DNA of 33,416 nt from Myxococcales bacterium (lineage in GTDB: Bacteria; Myxococcota_A; Polyangia; Polyangiales; JAFGIB01), in contig JAPPOR010000505.1 in NCBI GenBank assembly GCA_028817905.1, positions 1 through 33,416 of the forward strand. Reading direction: 5' to 3'. Below are positions 1 to 8,568 of the stretch, one piece after another (the first letter of the stretch is position 1; each line of letters begins with the position of its first letter). A program made the position numbers and the translations under genes. Under the pieces are notes generated by a model that did not search any database, was not told the origin of the DNA, and saw nothing but the letters and a program-made list of their open reading frames with translations.

Positions 1-1020
1 CGCTCGAGGCCTTCCCCCCCATGCCCCCAAATCGTCCACTATTCCGCAACGCTCGAAGTCCTCTTGGCTGATTCCGCGTCTGGCCGCAGCTTCGACCAGT
101 CGTCGGCGCGCCCGCCGACGTGCGGCGCCGGCCCATAGCACGTTGGTGAGCAGGGCGACACAAAGCAGCCAGCCCGACGGAAAGAAGTATGTGGCCGGCA
201 AGGAAGCCTGCAACAGCGGTAGTTGGAGCGAATCGGGCAGCCGCGTTTCCTCCTCCACCAGCGCCCACTTCTTCTCCGCAACCGCCAAGGCTTGGCGGTG
301 GTCCGACCGTCTCCGCCGCGCCTCGTCATGGGCGAGTTCCGCCTCGACGCGGACGATGTATGCGGCTTCATGCGCCTCTTCGGCGCGCGCGTAATCCTCT
401 TGCAAGTTGCGCCCCTGTATCCTTTGCCCTTCCAACTCAGCGCCGGCGGCTTCCACCTCCTTCGATGCCGCTGCTACGAGTGAGACCTGCCCTTGAAGCC
501 TCTCGTTGCGCGAAGCCAGCCCCGGAATCGCACGGACATCGCCGTTCCCAGCGCCTCTCTGAGCCAAGGTGCGGGCGGCATGATCGGTGCGATCCCGCTC
601 GAGCTGCCGCAGGCGCACACGCGCGCGCTTGAAATGGTCACGCAGCTGCGCTGCGTGCTGTTCCTTCTGAGCCTCGCGATCCGTGTGCGAGCCCGTGCGT
701 CCGCGAAGGGTATTGACGTGCTTGAGGGCCCATGCCTCCCTGGATCGCGCGTGTCTGAGGACCTTGTATGCGTTCGATTCCTCCTGGTTCGACGCCTCTT
801 GGTCCCTGCGAGCGTTGTCGAGAAGCTTCGCAGCCACCTTTGACTTGCGCACGCGCTCGGCCTTGCGGTGCTTCAGCCCTACTTGCGCAGCGGCGACCAG
901 CAGACATGCGGTCGTGAGTGTCAACCATGCGCGCAGGTAGCGCTGCCGGGAGCGTTCCATCAGCGCCCAACGCAGCTTGCCTTCCTCAGACCCCAAAAGC
1001 TCTTCTAGCCCGGCCACCAC
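1..1020 (-). CDS. Two-TM coiled-coil protein of unknown function, 3'-truncated by the window edge
   Basis: An open frame runs from GTG at 1020 to the left edge with no stop, at least 340 residues. GTG is chosen because a purine-rich GGGGAG lies just upstream, overlapping the end of the preceding gene; the first ATG in frame is at 960. The protein has an N-terminal membrane helix (about residues 32-48, WLTLTTACLLVAAA). It is followed by about 200 residues rich in Arg, Glu, Lys, Gln and Ala with coiled-coil character. A second hydrophobic helix follows (FFPSGWLLCVALLTNVLWAG), then a basic tail. The predicted topology is a hairpin with the coiled coil on one side of the membrane. It starts 3 bp after the TPR lipoprotein stop and in the same frame, so the two are probably co-transcribed and may act together at the envelope. 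I do not recognise the family. Residue composition and GC-rich third positions support coding. Confidence 0.7.
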   Translation of the reverse strand, partial: MVAGLEELLGSEEGKLRWALMERSRQRYLRAWLTLTTACLLVAAAQVGLKHRKAERVRKSKVAAKLLDNARRDQEASNQEESNAYKVLRHARSREAWALKHVNTLRGRTGSHTDREAQKEQHAAQLRDHFKRARVRLRQLERDRTDHAARTLAQRGAGNGDVRAIPGLASRNERLQGQVSLVAAASKEVEAAGAELEGQRIQGRNLQEDYARAEEAHEAAYIVRVEAELAHDEARRRRSDHRQALAVAEKKWALVEEETRLPDSLQLPLLQASLPATYFFPSGWLLCVALLTNVLWAGAARRRARRRLVEAAARRGISQEDFERCGIVDDLGAWGGRPRA

Positions 1021-1023
1021 GGA

Positions 1024-4000
1024 TCACTCCCCTTCCGAAGCCGGCTGCAGCTCACGCCACGCCGCAAGCGGCACGCGCGGACACGTTTCCGGTGAGGGGG
1101 CTTTGGCCCCGGCCATATCTTGGCGCAGCGACTTGCGGGCAAGCTCGGCGTGAGGGTGGTCCAGTTCCTTCAGGGTGGTCAATGCTTCGAGGCCAGCCGC
1201 GATGGCCTCACACGGGGGCTCCCTGCGGCGCTCGCTGATCCGACGCGCCGCCTCGGCAAGAAGAAGTTGATTGAGGCCCCACAGGCGCGGGGAAGACTCG
1301 CGCTCGATGTGCGCGAGCGAATCCCGGTAGGCCGCCACCGCCTGCTCGAGCCGCGCCGTACCCGACCCCTGAATGCCCAACCGCATCAATACTCCGCCAC
1401 GGACGTGCTGCGTGCTCGCACGGGCGGCCCGCAACCCGGGCTCCGACCGGACCTCCAGGGCACGGTCGAGGGCAACAAGCGCCCGTTCCGTTTCGCCGAG
1501 AAGAGACAGCGTGGTGCCCAAGTTGTGCTGCAGCTCCGACCAGCCCCGAGGGTCGAGCGCTTGCGGCACCTCGAGCAACGCGGCTTCGTAAGCCTCGACT
1601 CCCCGCAACCGCGACTCGCGGTCGCCCATGGCACTCCAGGCGATGGCGAGGTGCTGCTGCACACCGGCCCAATGCGATGGGGCGCGCTCCCGCGTCCACA
1701 CGGACAGCGCCTGCTGGTGGGCGGAAACCGCGTCGTCCATCAGGCTTCTGTCCCCGCCGCCGAAGCGAGCCAGTCTTGTCAAGGTGCTTCCGAGCGCGTC
1801 CTGGGCGGCCGCCCAGTAGTGGGGCGCCTTGGCCTTCGTCCAGACCTCGAGCGAACGACGGCGGGCGGCTACCGATCGGCGCAGAAGTTCAGGGCTCTTC
1901 TCTAGCTCGCCAAGCACTTTGAGCGCCGCGCCTCGGTTGTGGTGAACCCGTGCCCATTCCATCGGCGCGCGGTCGCGGCTGAGTACCTCGAGCGCCCGGT
2001 CGTAGCCAGCAAGGGCCGCCCGCAGGGACTTCGCGTCTCGCTCGTGTGCCCCCAGTGACTGCAGCGCGTTCGCCCGCCCCCGCTGGGCCCGAGCCCAATC
2101 CCATCGCTCCTGGTCCCGCTTCCAAACCGACAGCGCGGCCTCGTGCGCCTTCAGGGCGCGCTCTAGAACCTCGCGCCCGGCGCCGCTCCGCACGGCGAGC
2201 TCCCGCAGGGCTTCGCCGAGCATCTCCTGGGTGATCGCCCAGTCGCGCGGGGTCCGCTGCTGCGAATAGACCTGCAAGGCCGACTCGTAGGCTTCGATGG
2301 CCTCATGCAGAGGCAAAACCCCACCAGACAACCTCACCGAAGTCCAGAGGGCGACCCCTAGGTCGTGCTGGGCTGCGGCCCACAGGAGCGGCGCGCCCTC
2401 GCGGGTCAGCTCGCACAGCGCTTGTCTCAGGGCGGCAATCGCGGGCCCGAGGGTGGCGTCCTCGCCCGTGGATTCCGCGATGGCAAGCAGCGCCAACCCA
2501 AGGTTCAGCTGGGACATCGCCCACTCCATTGGCGCGTCCTTGCGCGTATGAACGCGCAGCACGGCCTCGTGGGCGTGCACCGCCGCCTGGAGCGTGGAGA
2601 TGTCACCCTGGCGCTCCCCCAGATGCAGCTGCGCGACGCCCAGGTTGTTTTGGAGCTGGGCCCACACGAGGGGCTTCCGTTCAAACAGGTCCCCTGCAAG
2701 CGCCTGCTGGAAGCTCTCGATCGCCTTTCGGAAGTGTTCGAATCCATCCCCGCGAACGGCTACCGTCCAATAGGCGGTGCCCAGGCTGTTCCGGATGTGA
2801 GCAGCTCGGTCGTCCCCCTCATCCGGGTGTCGGTGCTTGGGGAGGAGCTCCAGCGCTTGGTGGTAGACCTCGATCGCCTCCTCCAACTTGCGGCTATCAC
2901 GGGCGCGTTCGCCAAGCCCCTGAAGCGCTACGCCTAGAAGGTTCAGGAACCGAGCATGTTGCCGAGGCGCGGGTTCTATGGTCTCGTGGGGCGAGATCTG
3001 CTGCGGTGTTAGCGGCGCGTCGTCGAGGGCGCGGCGAGCGAGGCCCTCGGCCAGTCTTAGCGACAACTCGCTTCCGGTGAGGTCCGCATCCGTCAGGAGC
3101 AAGAGGATGTAGACGAACAGGACCTCCCGGCGCGCCTCCGATGACCATGTGTCGAAGTGCGGCGTCCAGGGGGGGAGCTTCCCGTCGCTGGCGCTCGGAT
3201 CTTCGGCGAACACCAGTCGCTGCAGGCGCGGAAACTCCGCCTCGAGCGCTTCGCGTGGGCGCAGCGCGTGACCGCTGGCGGCGGCGCGGGTAACAACCGT
3301 CGCCTGCAATAGATCACCGACATGGGCGCCGAGCGCAATGCTCGACAGCGCGACAGGCGGTGTCGGTGCGCTCCTGTCTGGGCCAGGTGCCCGGGCGCGT
3401 GGGACACGAGCATCTGGGCGGCCTCCGAGCCGATAGCCCCGGAACCTCGTCCGACTCCCACCGCGACTGGCAGCGGCCGAGGTCACATAGGCCACAAACT
3501 GCTGTTCGCCTGCATTGTAGAGGACCTCGCCCCAGACCAGCGCGTCCGCTCCTCGCACGCGGAGGATCTCTCGCGCGCGGGCATAACCGGCCTCCGCCTC
3601 GCTCGGGTGCGGTACATCGATCAGGACATCGTCCTTGGCCACGACGTAGCCACGGGCTTGACTGCCGGATTCGACGTAGCCATCCACGGGCACGCCAAGG
3701 GCGCCCAACTTGTGGACGACCAGGTTCTGCGTACGGTTCACCGGGTCGTCTGCAAAGCGCGCAACGAGCACCCGAAACCGTTCCGACCGAGGCGCACTAG
3801 TGGCAGGGTCGGCGCTCCGGGCGGGCTCGCACCCCTCCGCCCCCGGTGGGGCCGCGGGTTCGGGTAGGGGCGTGGCTTCATGCTTGGCGGTAGGACCAGG
3901 TTCCGGAGCCGCCGAAGCCCCCTGCGGCCGAGCAGGCGGCGGAGTGTCCGGGCGCGGTGCGCACGCGCAAACCCACCCCATCGACACCAACATCGCCAGC

Positions 4001-4035
4001 GAGCCCGAGTTGCAGGTCGTTCGCGCCTTCTTCAT
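1024..4035 (-). CDS. TPR-repeat lipoprotein
   Basis: The 1003-residue protein starts MKKARTT, has a hydrophobic signal segment, and has a lipobox-like V-C-A-C at residues 22-25, so it is probably an envelope lipoprotein. A Pro/Ala/Glu-rich linker follows (about 26-85). Next is a compact domain beginning RFRVLVARFADDPVNRTQNL and reading through about residue 190, which resembles the N-terminal nucleotide/peptide-binding-like domain of TolB/FlgO-type proteins. From about residue 330 to 960 it is built of tandem helical repeats with the recurrent pattern W-A-x-x-Q-x-x-L-G-x-A-L, typical of the long TPR arrays common in myxobacteria. TPR arrays bind protein partners; the partner here is unknown. 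It is the first gene of an apparent two-gene operon with the coiled-coil membrane protein. No enzymatic motif is seen. Confidence 0.85.
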   Translation of the reverse strand: MKKARTTCNSGSLAMLVSMGWVCACAPRPDTPPPARPQGASAAPEPGPTAKHEATPLPEPAAPPGAEGCEPARSADPATSAPRSERFRVLVARFADDPVNRTQNLVVHKLGALGVPVDGYVESGSQARGYVVAKDDVLIDVPHPSEAEAGYARAREILRVRGADALVWGEVLYNAGEQQFVAYVTSAAASRGGSRTRFRGYRLGGRPDARVPRARAPGPDRSAPTPPVALSSIALGAHVGDLLQATVVTRAAASGHALRPREALEAEFPRLQRLVFAEDPSASDGKLPPWTPHFDTWSSEARREVLFVYILLLLTDADLTGSELSLRLAEGLARRALDDAPLTPQQISPHETIEPAPRQHARFLNLLGVALQGLGERARDSRKLEEAIEVYHQALELLPKHRHPDEGDDRAAHIRNSLGTAYWTVAVRGDGFEHFRKAIESFQQALAGDLFERKPLVWAQLQNNLGVAQLHLGERQGDISTLQAAVHAHEAVLRVHTRKDAPMEWAMSQLNLGLALLAIAESTGEDATLGPAIAALRQALCELTREGAPLLWAAAQHDLGVALWTSVRLSGGVLPLHEAIEAYESALQVYSQQRTPRDWAITQEMLGEALRELAVRSGAGREVLERALKAHEAALSVWKRDQERWDWARAQRGRANALQSLGAHERDAKSLRAALAGYDRALEVLSRDRAPMEWARVHHNRGAALKVLGELEKSPELLRRSVAARRRSLEVWTKAKAPHYWAAAQDALGSTLTRLARFGGGDRSLMDDAVSAHQQALSVWTRERAPSHWAGVQQHLAIAWSAMGDRESRLRGVEAYEAALLEVPQALDPRGWSELQHNLGTTLSLLGETERALVALDRALEVRSEPGLRAARASTQHVRGGVLMRLGIQGSGTARLEQAVAAYRDSLAHIERESSPRLWGLNQLLLAEAARRISERRREPPCEAIAAGLEALTTLKELDHPHAELARKSLRQDMAGAKAPSPETCPRVPLAAWRELQPASEGE

Positions 4036-4125
4036 GGCGTCACGATACAGACTCCGGCGCCCCCCGTGGGAAGCAACAACGTGCTAGGCCGTTTTCCCGC
4101 AACCGAACGCAGCCTGTCGCGAACT

Positions 4126-4182
4126 CGAACGAAGCGCACTGGCCAACCACCCGAACGAAGTGCTCGAGGACGAAGCGCACTG
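4126..4182. repeat. Short direct repeats upstream of the TPR lipoprotein gene
   Basis: ACGAAGCGCACTG occurs at 4129-4141 and again at 4170-4182, and a related CGAACGAAG occurs at 4126-4134 and 4152-4160. They lie about 90-150 bp upstream of the minus-strand start at 4035, where a promoter is expected. They could be regulator sites or a small duplication. The rest of 4036-4300 shows no credible gene. Confidence 0.4.
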
Positions 4183-4300
4183 ATCTCCACAGTCCTCGTC
4201 GGAAGCACACACCGGGGAGCACTGGCACTACACTCACGTGCTCGGGCATCGTGGGGTGGTGCGCCAGACCGGTTGGTCGGAAACTCAGGAAGCGACGCGG

Positions 4301-4436
4301 GTGCAAGACAAGAAATTCAAGAACATAGCATCGGGGGTTCAGGCACTTGTACCCTCGGTTGCGGTGGCCATCGGTGGCATCTGGACCCTGTACACATCTG
4401 CCTCATTGGATCAGGTCGAACAGGCAAGGGCCGCGA
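4301..4436 (+). pseudogene. N-terminal fragment of a membrane-anchored protein
   Basis: A frame opening with GTG at 4301 reads VQDKKFKNIASGVQALVPSV and continues through a hydrophobic helix (AVAIGGIWTLYT) into a short charged stretch ending near QVEQARAA. This is a convincing N-terminus with a signal-anchor followed by the start of a coiled coil. The frame then degenerates into Trp/Ser/Lys-rich sequence that looks non-coding, exactly where a CYTH fragment begins in another frame. I interpret it as the 5' remnant of a gene whose body was deleted. The original function is unknown. Confidence 0.5.
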
Positions 4437-4650
4437 AGTCATTCAGGTGGAGCAGACCCGCGTTCACCTGGATGAGGTTGTCGGTTTGGGCCCCTTCCTC
4501 GAACTCGAAATGGTGCTGGAAGAAGGCCTGGGCGTCGAAGAGGGTCAGCGCACCGCCTTGAAGCTGATGGGTGCGCTCGAGACGGAATCCCTCGTGGAGG
4601 AAGCGTACATCGACCTCCTCGAGTCGAACTCATGCACTGTCCCTAAATGA
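4437..4650 (+). pseudogene. C-terminal fragment of a CYTH-domain protein (class IV adenylate cyclase / triphosphatase-like)
   Basis: The frame reads EVIQVEQTRVHLDEVVGLGP, then FLELEMVLEEG, later LKLMGAL and EEAYIDLLE, ending at TGA 4650. In CYTH proteins the T/V-R-(V/I)-H-L-D-x-V-x-G-L-G and F-(L/I)-E-(L/I)-E strands form the metal- and triphosphate-binding tunnel, and the A-Y-x-D-L-L motif closes the domain. Only this last third is present: the N-terminal E-x-E-x-K motif and the basic strands are absent, and no start codon is suitably placed. It therefore cannot be an active cyclase or thiamine triphosphatase. It directly abuts the unrelated fragment at 4301-4436 in a different frame, indicating a deletion or recombination scar. 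Confidence 0.65.
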
Positions 4651-4747
4651 GATCACAGCAGGATGGGAGGGCGCACGCCCGGCGCGCCTATGCAACCCGG
4701 GTTGGATGAAGTCAGAGGAGAAGGGCGATGACGAGCAACAGGCTCGG

Positions 4748-6406
4748 TCAATGGCCACGTTTGGCGCCCAGGAAGCGGGCGAAGCGGATCATGGCGCTGC
4801 CGGCGTGTTGGGAAAAATCGTTGCGCACCAGCAGGTCGACGGGCGAGCCCGGCACGCCTCCCAAGACGGCCGCTGGATCCGCCATCAGGAAGGTGGGCCC
4901 AGGTGCAAACTGGTAGCGCATCACGTAGGCGAGGCTTCGGCGAATCTGGTTTTCCAGGGCGGCCCGCTGATCGTCGTCGACGCCAGCGCGTGTGGCCGTG
5001 GCGAGGGTCGCCACGGCGGCCTCGCTGCGGCTCGATGCGGACGTGAGACGCGGTGGAAAGAACGGGTTGGGTCCAAAGCCGCCGTCATAGGGCCCCAGGG
5101 GGTTGTCGTGCCGGAACTGCACATGTCGATTGAAGGCATGGTAGTCCAGGCAGAAGCGTAGCGCGGGGCGGCTTTGCGTGTGCTCCCAAAGGGCCTCCAA
5201 CGCCTGGCAGGTCCAGTGTTCGGCCCCGAAGAAGTAGCGGTCACCAAACGAGCGCCAGGACTTGTCGACAAGGTGGGACAGGGCGCTGGACGCCGCACTG
5301 AGATTGGCCTCAGGCTCATTCAGGCGGGCCGCGCGCGCGAGCGCGAGCGCGGCTTCGCCTGTGTAGAAGGGGAACTGGACGTCGCGCCGTCGCTTCCGCT
5401 GGCGATCGTAGAGATGCATGAACTCGCCGTCGGAGCGCTGCATGAAGCGCAGGAATTTGGCGAGCCCATCGATGTGACGCAAGAACCCCTTTCCGGAGCC
5501 ATGTTCAGCGAGCTCGACATATGCGAGCAGCGCAAGGGCCGAGGAGCCCAAGTCCACGCGCCTGCCTCGACCGATGCAGCGGTGCCGGCCGCAGCGTTGA
5601 GTCGCGTGACGGCGCAGACGCTTGGCGGCCCGGCGCGCGACCGCTACGAGCTCCCGTTCTCCGAGGAAGTGTGCCGCTTGGGCCAAGAACAGGGTCGAGC
5701 CTGCATGGCGTGGCCAGTTGTAGCCGGCAAGGGCTTTGCCGGTGCGCGCGTCGATGCCGTAGACAAAGCTTCCATCGGGCCGCACGGTTTTCGCCAGGTA
5801 GCTGGCCGCAGCCCTGACACTATGTGTCAGGCGGCGGCGGGTGACCTCACTTGGGCCCACCTTGCGCGGCCAGGTTTCGGCCGCCTCGTCCTGTCTCTGT
5901 ACACAGAAACGCTCCAGGCGGCCTCGGTTCACCAGGGTGGCCCGGTCCGTGCCGAGCTCGGATGCCAAGGTCTGCAAGACCGCTTGCACGTCATCGAGCC
6001 CAGCACGTAAGCGCAGAAAGCCAAAGCGCGCCTTGCCAGTGGTGGCGTGGGTGGACAGCAGGTCCAACGGTGTCAGGTAAGCGGAGCGACCATCCAGGTG
6101 GGCGGCAATGCCGTCGCGCCCGGCGACCACGGAGATCGACAACACAAGGGGATTGCGAAACCACAGTGGGGAGCGATCGACGATTGCCTCTACCGTCCGG
6201 ACGCAGCCGTCGCATGCCGGCAGGGCTTCGGCGCCACTCACGACCACCCTGCCGACGCGTGCCCCCGCGCGCCACAGGCTCACGATTCGTTCGCCCGTAG
6301 GTTCCCGGTCGCTGGCAAGCGCCAGCACGTTGCGCACGGTGATGCAGGTGCCCGCTAGTACTAGTATGTAGCATGCGAGCAGACGGACTAGGGTGCGTGG
6401 GCTCAT
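4748..6406 (-). CDS. Membrane-anchored alpha/alpha-toroid (six-hairpin-like) protein of unknown function
   Basis: The 552-residue protein starts at ATG 6406 (MSPRTLVRLLACYILVLAG), chosen over the longer open frame because this ATG overlaps the preceding stop as ATGA and begins a clear signal anchor. The upstream extension in the frame is Arg/Gly/Pro-rich shadow sequence. Residues about 70-190 form a mixed domain with a C-x2-C pair (ACDGC). From about residue 215 a repetitive helical domain begins (YLAKTVRPDGSFVYGIDA, then YNWPRHAGSTLFLAQAA), followed by further helical hairpins with small conserved DG-x-F and YTGEAALAL motifs. This resembles alpha/alpha toroids of glycosidase/terpene-cyclase fold proteins. 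Location is probably periplasmic, tethered to the inner membrane. Substrate unknown; no catalytic assignment is made. It is translationally coupled to the small membrane protein upstream. Confidence 0.8.
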   Translation of the reverse strand: MSPRTLVRLLACYILVLAGTCITVRNVLALASDREPTGERIVSLWRAGARVGRVVVSGAEALPACDGCVRTVEAIVDRSPLWFRNPLVLSISVVAGRDGIAAHLDGRSAYLTPLDLLSTHATTGKARFGFLRLRAGLDDVQAVLQTLASELGTDRATLVNRGRLERFCVQRQDEAAETWPRKVGPSEVTRRRLTHSVRAAASYLAKTVRPDGSFVYGIDARTGKALAGYNWPRHAGSTLFLAQAAHFLGERELVAVARRAAKRLRRHATQRCGRHRCIGRGRRVDLGSSALALLAYVELAEHGSGKGFLRHIDGLAKFLRFMQRSDGEFMHLYDRQRKRRRDVQFPFYTGEAALALARAARLNEPEANLSAASSALSHLVDKSWRSFGDRYFFGAEHWTCQALEALWEHTQSRPALRFCLDYHAFNRHVQFRHDNPLGPYDGGFGPNPFFPPRLTSASSRSEAAVATLATATRAGVDDDQRAALENQIRRSLAYVMRYQFAPGPTFLMADPAAVLGGVPGSPVDLLVRNDFSQHAGSAMIRFARFLGAKRGH

Positions 6407-6894
6407 GTCCCCGGCCTGTGTGCTCGGCTGCTTCTGGCGTGCACCCACAGGAGTTGCACGCTGGGGTAGAGGAGGAAGTAGGGAACTGCCAGCGCGATCA
6501 CCAAGGTAAGGGTCAGGGCCCCGCCCCTTCCCAGGTTGCCGAGCGTTCCGCTGAGGTAGGCCGCCGACAGCGAAAGCACAGCAACCGCAAGCAGGCCGAC
6601 CACCAGACCCGCCATGGCGCTGACTCGCAACAGCACCAAGCTGATGGGAAGGCGTACTAGCAAGGCCCCGCCGGACACGAGCCAGAGGGTGCCTAGCAGG
6701 ACCGCGGGCACATCCACTACGTACCAGCGCGTGGGCAAGCCGCCAAACACCGCCCATAGCAGGATAGTCGCGACCACGATGTTACCAAGGCCGAACCACA
6801 ACCCGACAGTCGAAGTGGTCGCTGGCTCAGCGTTGGAGGCTCCGGTCGCGAGAGCTTGCCCCGCACCATCGGCGAGGTCATTGTATTCGGGCAT
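6403..6894 (-). CDS. Four-helix integral membrane protein, unknown function
   Basis: The 163-residue protein starts at ATG 6894 (MPEYNDLADGAGQ). A short polar N-terminus is followed by four hydrophobic helices: GLWFGLGNIVVATILLWAVF, VPAVLLGTLWLVSGGALLV, AMAGLVVGLLAVAVLSLSAA and LTLTLVIALAVPYFLLYPSV. The tail is short and basic. Its TGA overlaps the ATG of the helical-toroid gene by 4 bp, a hallmark of translational coupling, so the two products probably work together in the inner membrane. I do not recognise a named family. An alternative start 12 codons upstream is possible. Confidence 0.75.
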   Translation of the reverse strand: MPEYNDLADGAGQALATGASNAEPATTSTVGLWFGLGNIVVATILLWAVFGGLPTRWYVVDVPAVLLGTLWLVSGGALLVRLPISLVLLRVSAMAGLVVGLLAVAVLSLSAAYLSGTLGNLGRGGALTLTLVIALAVPYFLLYPSVQLLWVHARSSRAHRPGT

Positions 6895-6975
6895 GGGTGA
6901 ATCTCGATGCAGGTTCGTCGAAGAACCCAACGTCTATCACATCTCAGGGGCGCATCACTTCAGCGCTCTCATCCA

Positions 6976-7025
6976 GGAAAGGGCCCGCGTCCTTTCCCGG
7001 ATGGACACTAGCTAAGCTAGCTAGT
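6976..7025. terminator. Two adjacent hairpins between minus-strand genes
   Basis: ACTAGCTA-AGC-TAGCTAGT at 7007-7025 is a perfect 8-bp stem that includes the ATPase stop codon. GGAAAGG-N8-CCTTTCC at 6976-6997 is a perfect 7-bp stem. Both sit just 3' of the ATPase gene and before the next minus-strand gene, as expected for termination or mRNA 3'-end protection. No U-run follows, so intrinsic termination is uncertain. Confidence 0.4.
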
Positions 7026-8325
7026 CCTGCTCGAGCAGCCAGCGCCAGGCGGGTACGACGTCGGCTCGCCCGGACTGGAGTTGAATCGTCTCCTCCGCGC
7101 TCAGCGTCACGAGCGTGGCCGAGGTCACGCCAAGCTCCTGCATCGCGGCCTCGAGCGCACGCAGCTCGCGCTTGCGGGTGTCCTGAGAAGTGATGTCCGC
7201 GCTCACCTGGACCAGCTCAACCTGGCCGCTTTTCTGTACGACGAAGTCAACCTCGGTGCCAGCATCGTCGCGATAGTAGCCGAGTGCATCGGTCTTGCGC
7301 CGCAAGTGCAAGAAGACGACGGTTTCCAGCAGCTGACCGATGCCGCGCCCTGGCAGCGACGAGCAGGCGGTTACCACGCCCGGGTCGATCGGGTAGACCT
7401 TGCGTGGATTGCTCTGCCGGCGTCGCTCCGACGCCGTGTGAATCGCCATGGGAAACAGCAGATAGGCATCGTGCAGGTGATCCAGGTACCCGTGCAGTGC
7501 ATCCTTGCTAACGGATATTCCCTGCGAGCGCAGGTCGCCGTATAGGCGGTGCACGCTGACCAACCCCGCTGGCGCGTTGATCAGTTGCCGAATCATACGC
7601 CTCAGGGCGCTCACGTTTGTGACACCGTGGCGTTCCACCACGTCGCGGAGGATGACCGCATCCAGATACTCCTGGAGAACGCGAACGCGCATGGGCTCTT
7701 GCATGCCGAGCACCTCTGGGAAGCCACCACGCTCGAGGTAGCGGCCCAGCTCGTGCTCGATGCGGGAGCGGAGCGCCTTGCCAGGTCGAAGGCCTCCAGC
7801 CGGCAACTCGACACCGAAGTGTTCCAGATGCTCCCGAAAGCTGAACGGAAATACCTCGGTCGGCAGCGAGCGGCCACGCAGCGCGGTCTCCAGCTCTCGA
7901 CTCAGCAACTTCGCACTCGAGCCCGAGACCACGACGTGGATGTCTTCGGTGTCGAGCAGCCGGCGTACGAAGCGCTCCCAGCCAGGCACTACCTGAATCT
8001 CGTCCAAGAAGAACGCACACTCACGAGCCCGCAACTCCGGGTGCCGTTGGTAGAAGACGTCCACGATCAAGTGCAGCTCCTCGCGACCCATCTCCCATAG
8101 ACGCTCGTCCTCGAAGTTCAGGTACAAGAGCGCCTCGCGCGGGTAGCCATCCGCCAGCCGGTCCTGCATCAGTTGCCGCATCCGCGTCGTCTTGCCTGCC
8201 CGCCGCATCCCGACTAGCGCGTCCGCCTTGCCAGGCAGCCACGGGACACGAGTCCGGCGCCGGGTGGTTTCGGCAAAGGCCCGCTCCTGGTCGTCCGCGA
8301 TGAGCTGCTCAATCAGCGCCCGCAT
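7021..8325 (-). CDS. AAA+ ATPase with C-terminal DUF4143 nuclease-fold domain
   Basis: This 434-residue protein is of the common AAA_14/DUF4143 family. Walker A is GMRRAGKTT (residues 39-47), Walker B is FFLDEIQ (105-111), and the sensor region is VVVSGSSAKLLSRE followed by LRGRSLPTEVFPFSFREHL, all diagnostic. A winged-helix-like segment follows (about 225-290). The C-terminal domain has GTEVDFV (356-362) and E370-LVQVS, the positions of the acidic pair and E-x-(K/Q) of PD-(D/E)XK folds; here the usual lysine is replaced by Gln, so nuclease activity is doubtful. Biological roles in this family are largely undefined; it is abundant in accessory regions. The gene is monocistronic, with an AT-rich palindrome over its start codon. 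Confidence 0.9.
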   Translation of the reverse strand: MRALIEQLIADDQERAFAETTRRRTRVPWLPGKADALVGMRRAGKTTRMRQLMQDRLADGYPREALLYLNFEDERLWEMGREELHLIVDVFYQRHPELRARECAFFLDEIQVVPGWERFVRRLLDTEDIHVVVSGSSAKLLSRELETALRGRSLPTEVFPFSFREHLEHFGVELPAGGLRPGKALRSRIEHELGRYLERGGFPEVLGMQEPMRVRVLQEYLDAVILRDVVERHGVTNVSALRRMIRQLINAPAGLVSVHRLYGDLRSQGISVSKDALHGYLDHLHDAYLLFPMAIHTASERRRQSNPRKVYPIDPGVVTACSSLPGRGIGQLLETVVFLHLRRKTDALGYYRDDAGTEVDFVVQKSGQVELVQVSADITSQDTRKRELRALEAAMQELGVTSATLVTLSAEETIQLQSGRADVVPAWRWLLEQD

Positions 8326-8353
8326 ATCTATCCTATATCAAAGGATGGATATG
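8323..8353 (-). promoter_or_regulatory. Palindrome covering the ATPase start, with a possible promoter
   Basis: CATATCTATCC (8323-8333) and GGATGGATATG (8343-8353) pair at 10 of 11 positions around a 9-nt loop. The left arm contains the ATG (complement of CAT 8323-8325). On the minus strand a TTACCA and TAGGAT separated by 16 nt are seen, which would place transcription start at or near the ATG. The site could serve as an operator or as an mRNA hairpin masking initiation. Confidence 0.4.
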
Positions 8354-8566
8354 GTAAGAAGCGTACTTCATTGAGTATCAGAAACGGACAGAGTCGGCCT
8401 GACTGCGAGGGCTGATTGGGTGGATCAGAAAACTAGCAATCCCGTTCGCCGTCCCCCAAACAACCTACAACCATTCATCTTTTCACGATACTCTGGCTCT
8501 TTGACGAGCGCTCGCTGCTTCGGAACTAGGCGCCGGATCATTCACGACATATTGATGCGAGCCAAA
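8354..8566. other. Intergenic region without a supported gene
   Basis: This stretch lies between two divergent genes and is less GC-rich than its surroundings. A 65-codon frame at 8420-8617 has neither a ribosome binding site nor protein-like composition. I see no gene or RNA here. Confidence 0.5.
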
Positions 8567-8568
8567 AG

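Noticed and set aside
1120-1905. 261-residue plus-strand frame opposite the TPR lipoprotein
   Set aside because: It is antisense to a protein with clear TPR periodicity and shows Arg/Gly/Pro-rich shadow composition.
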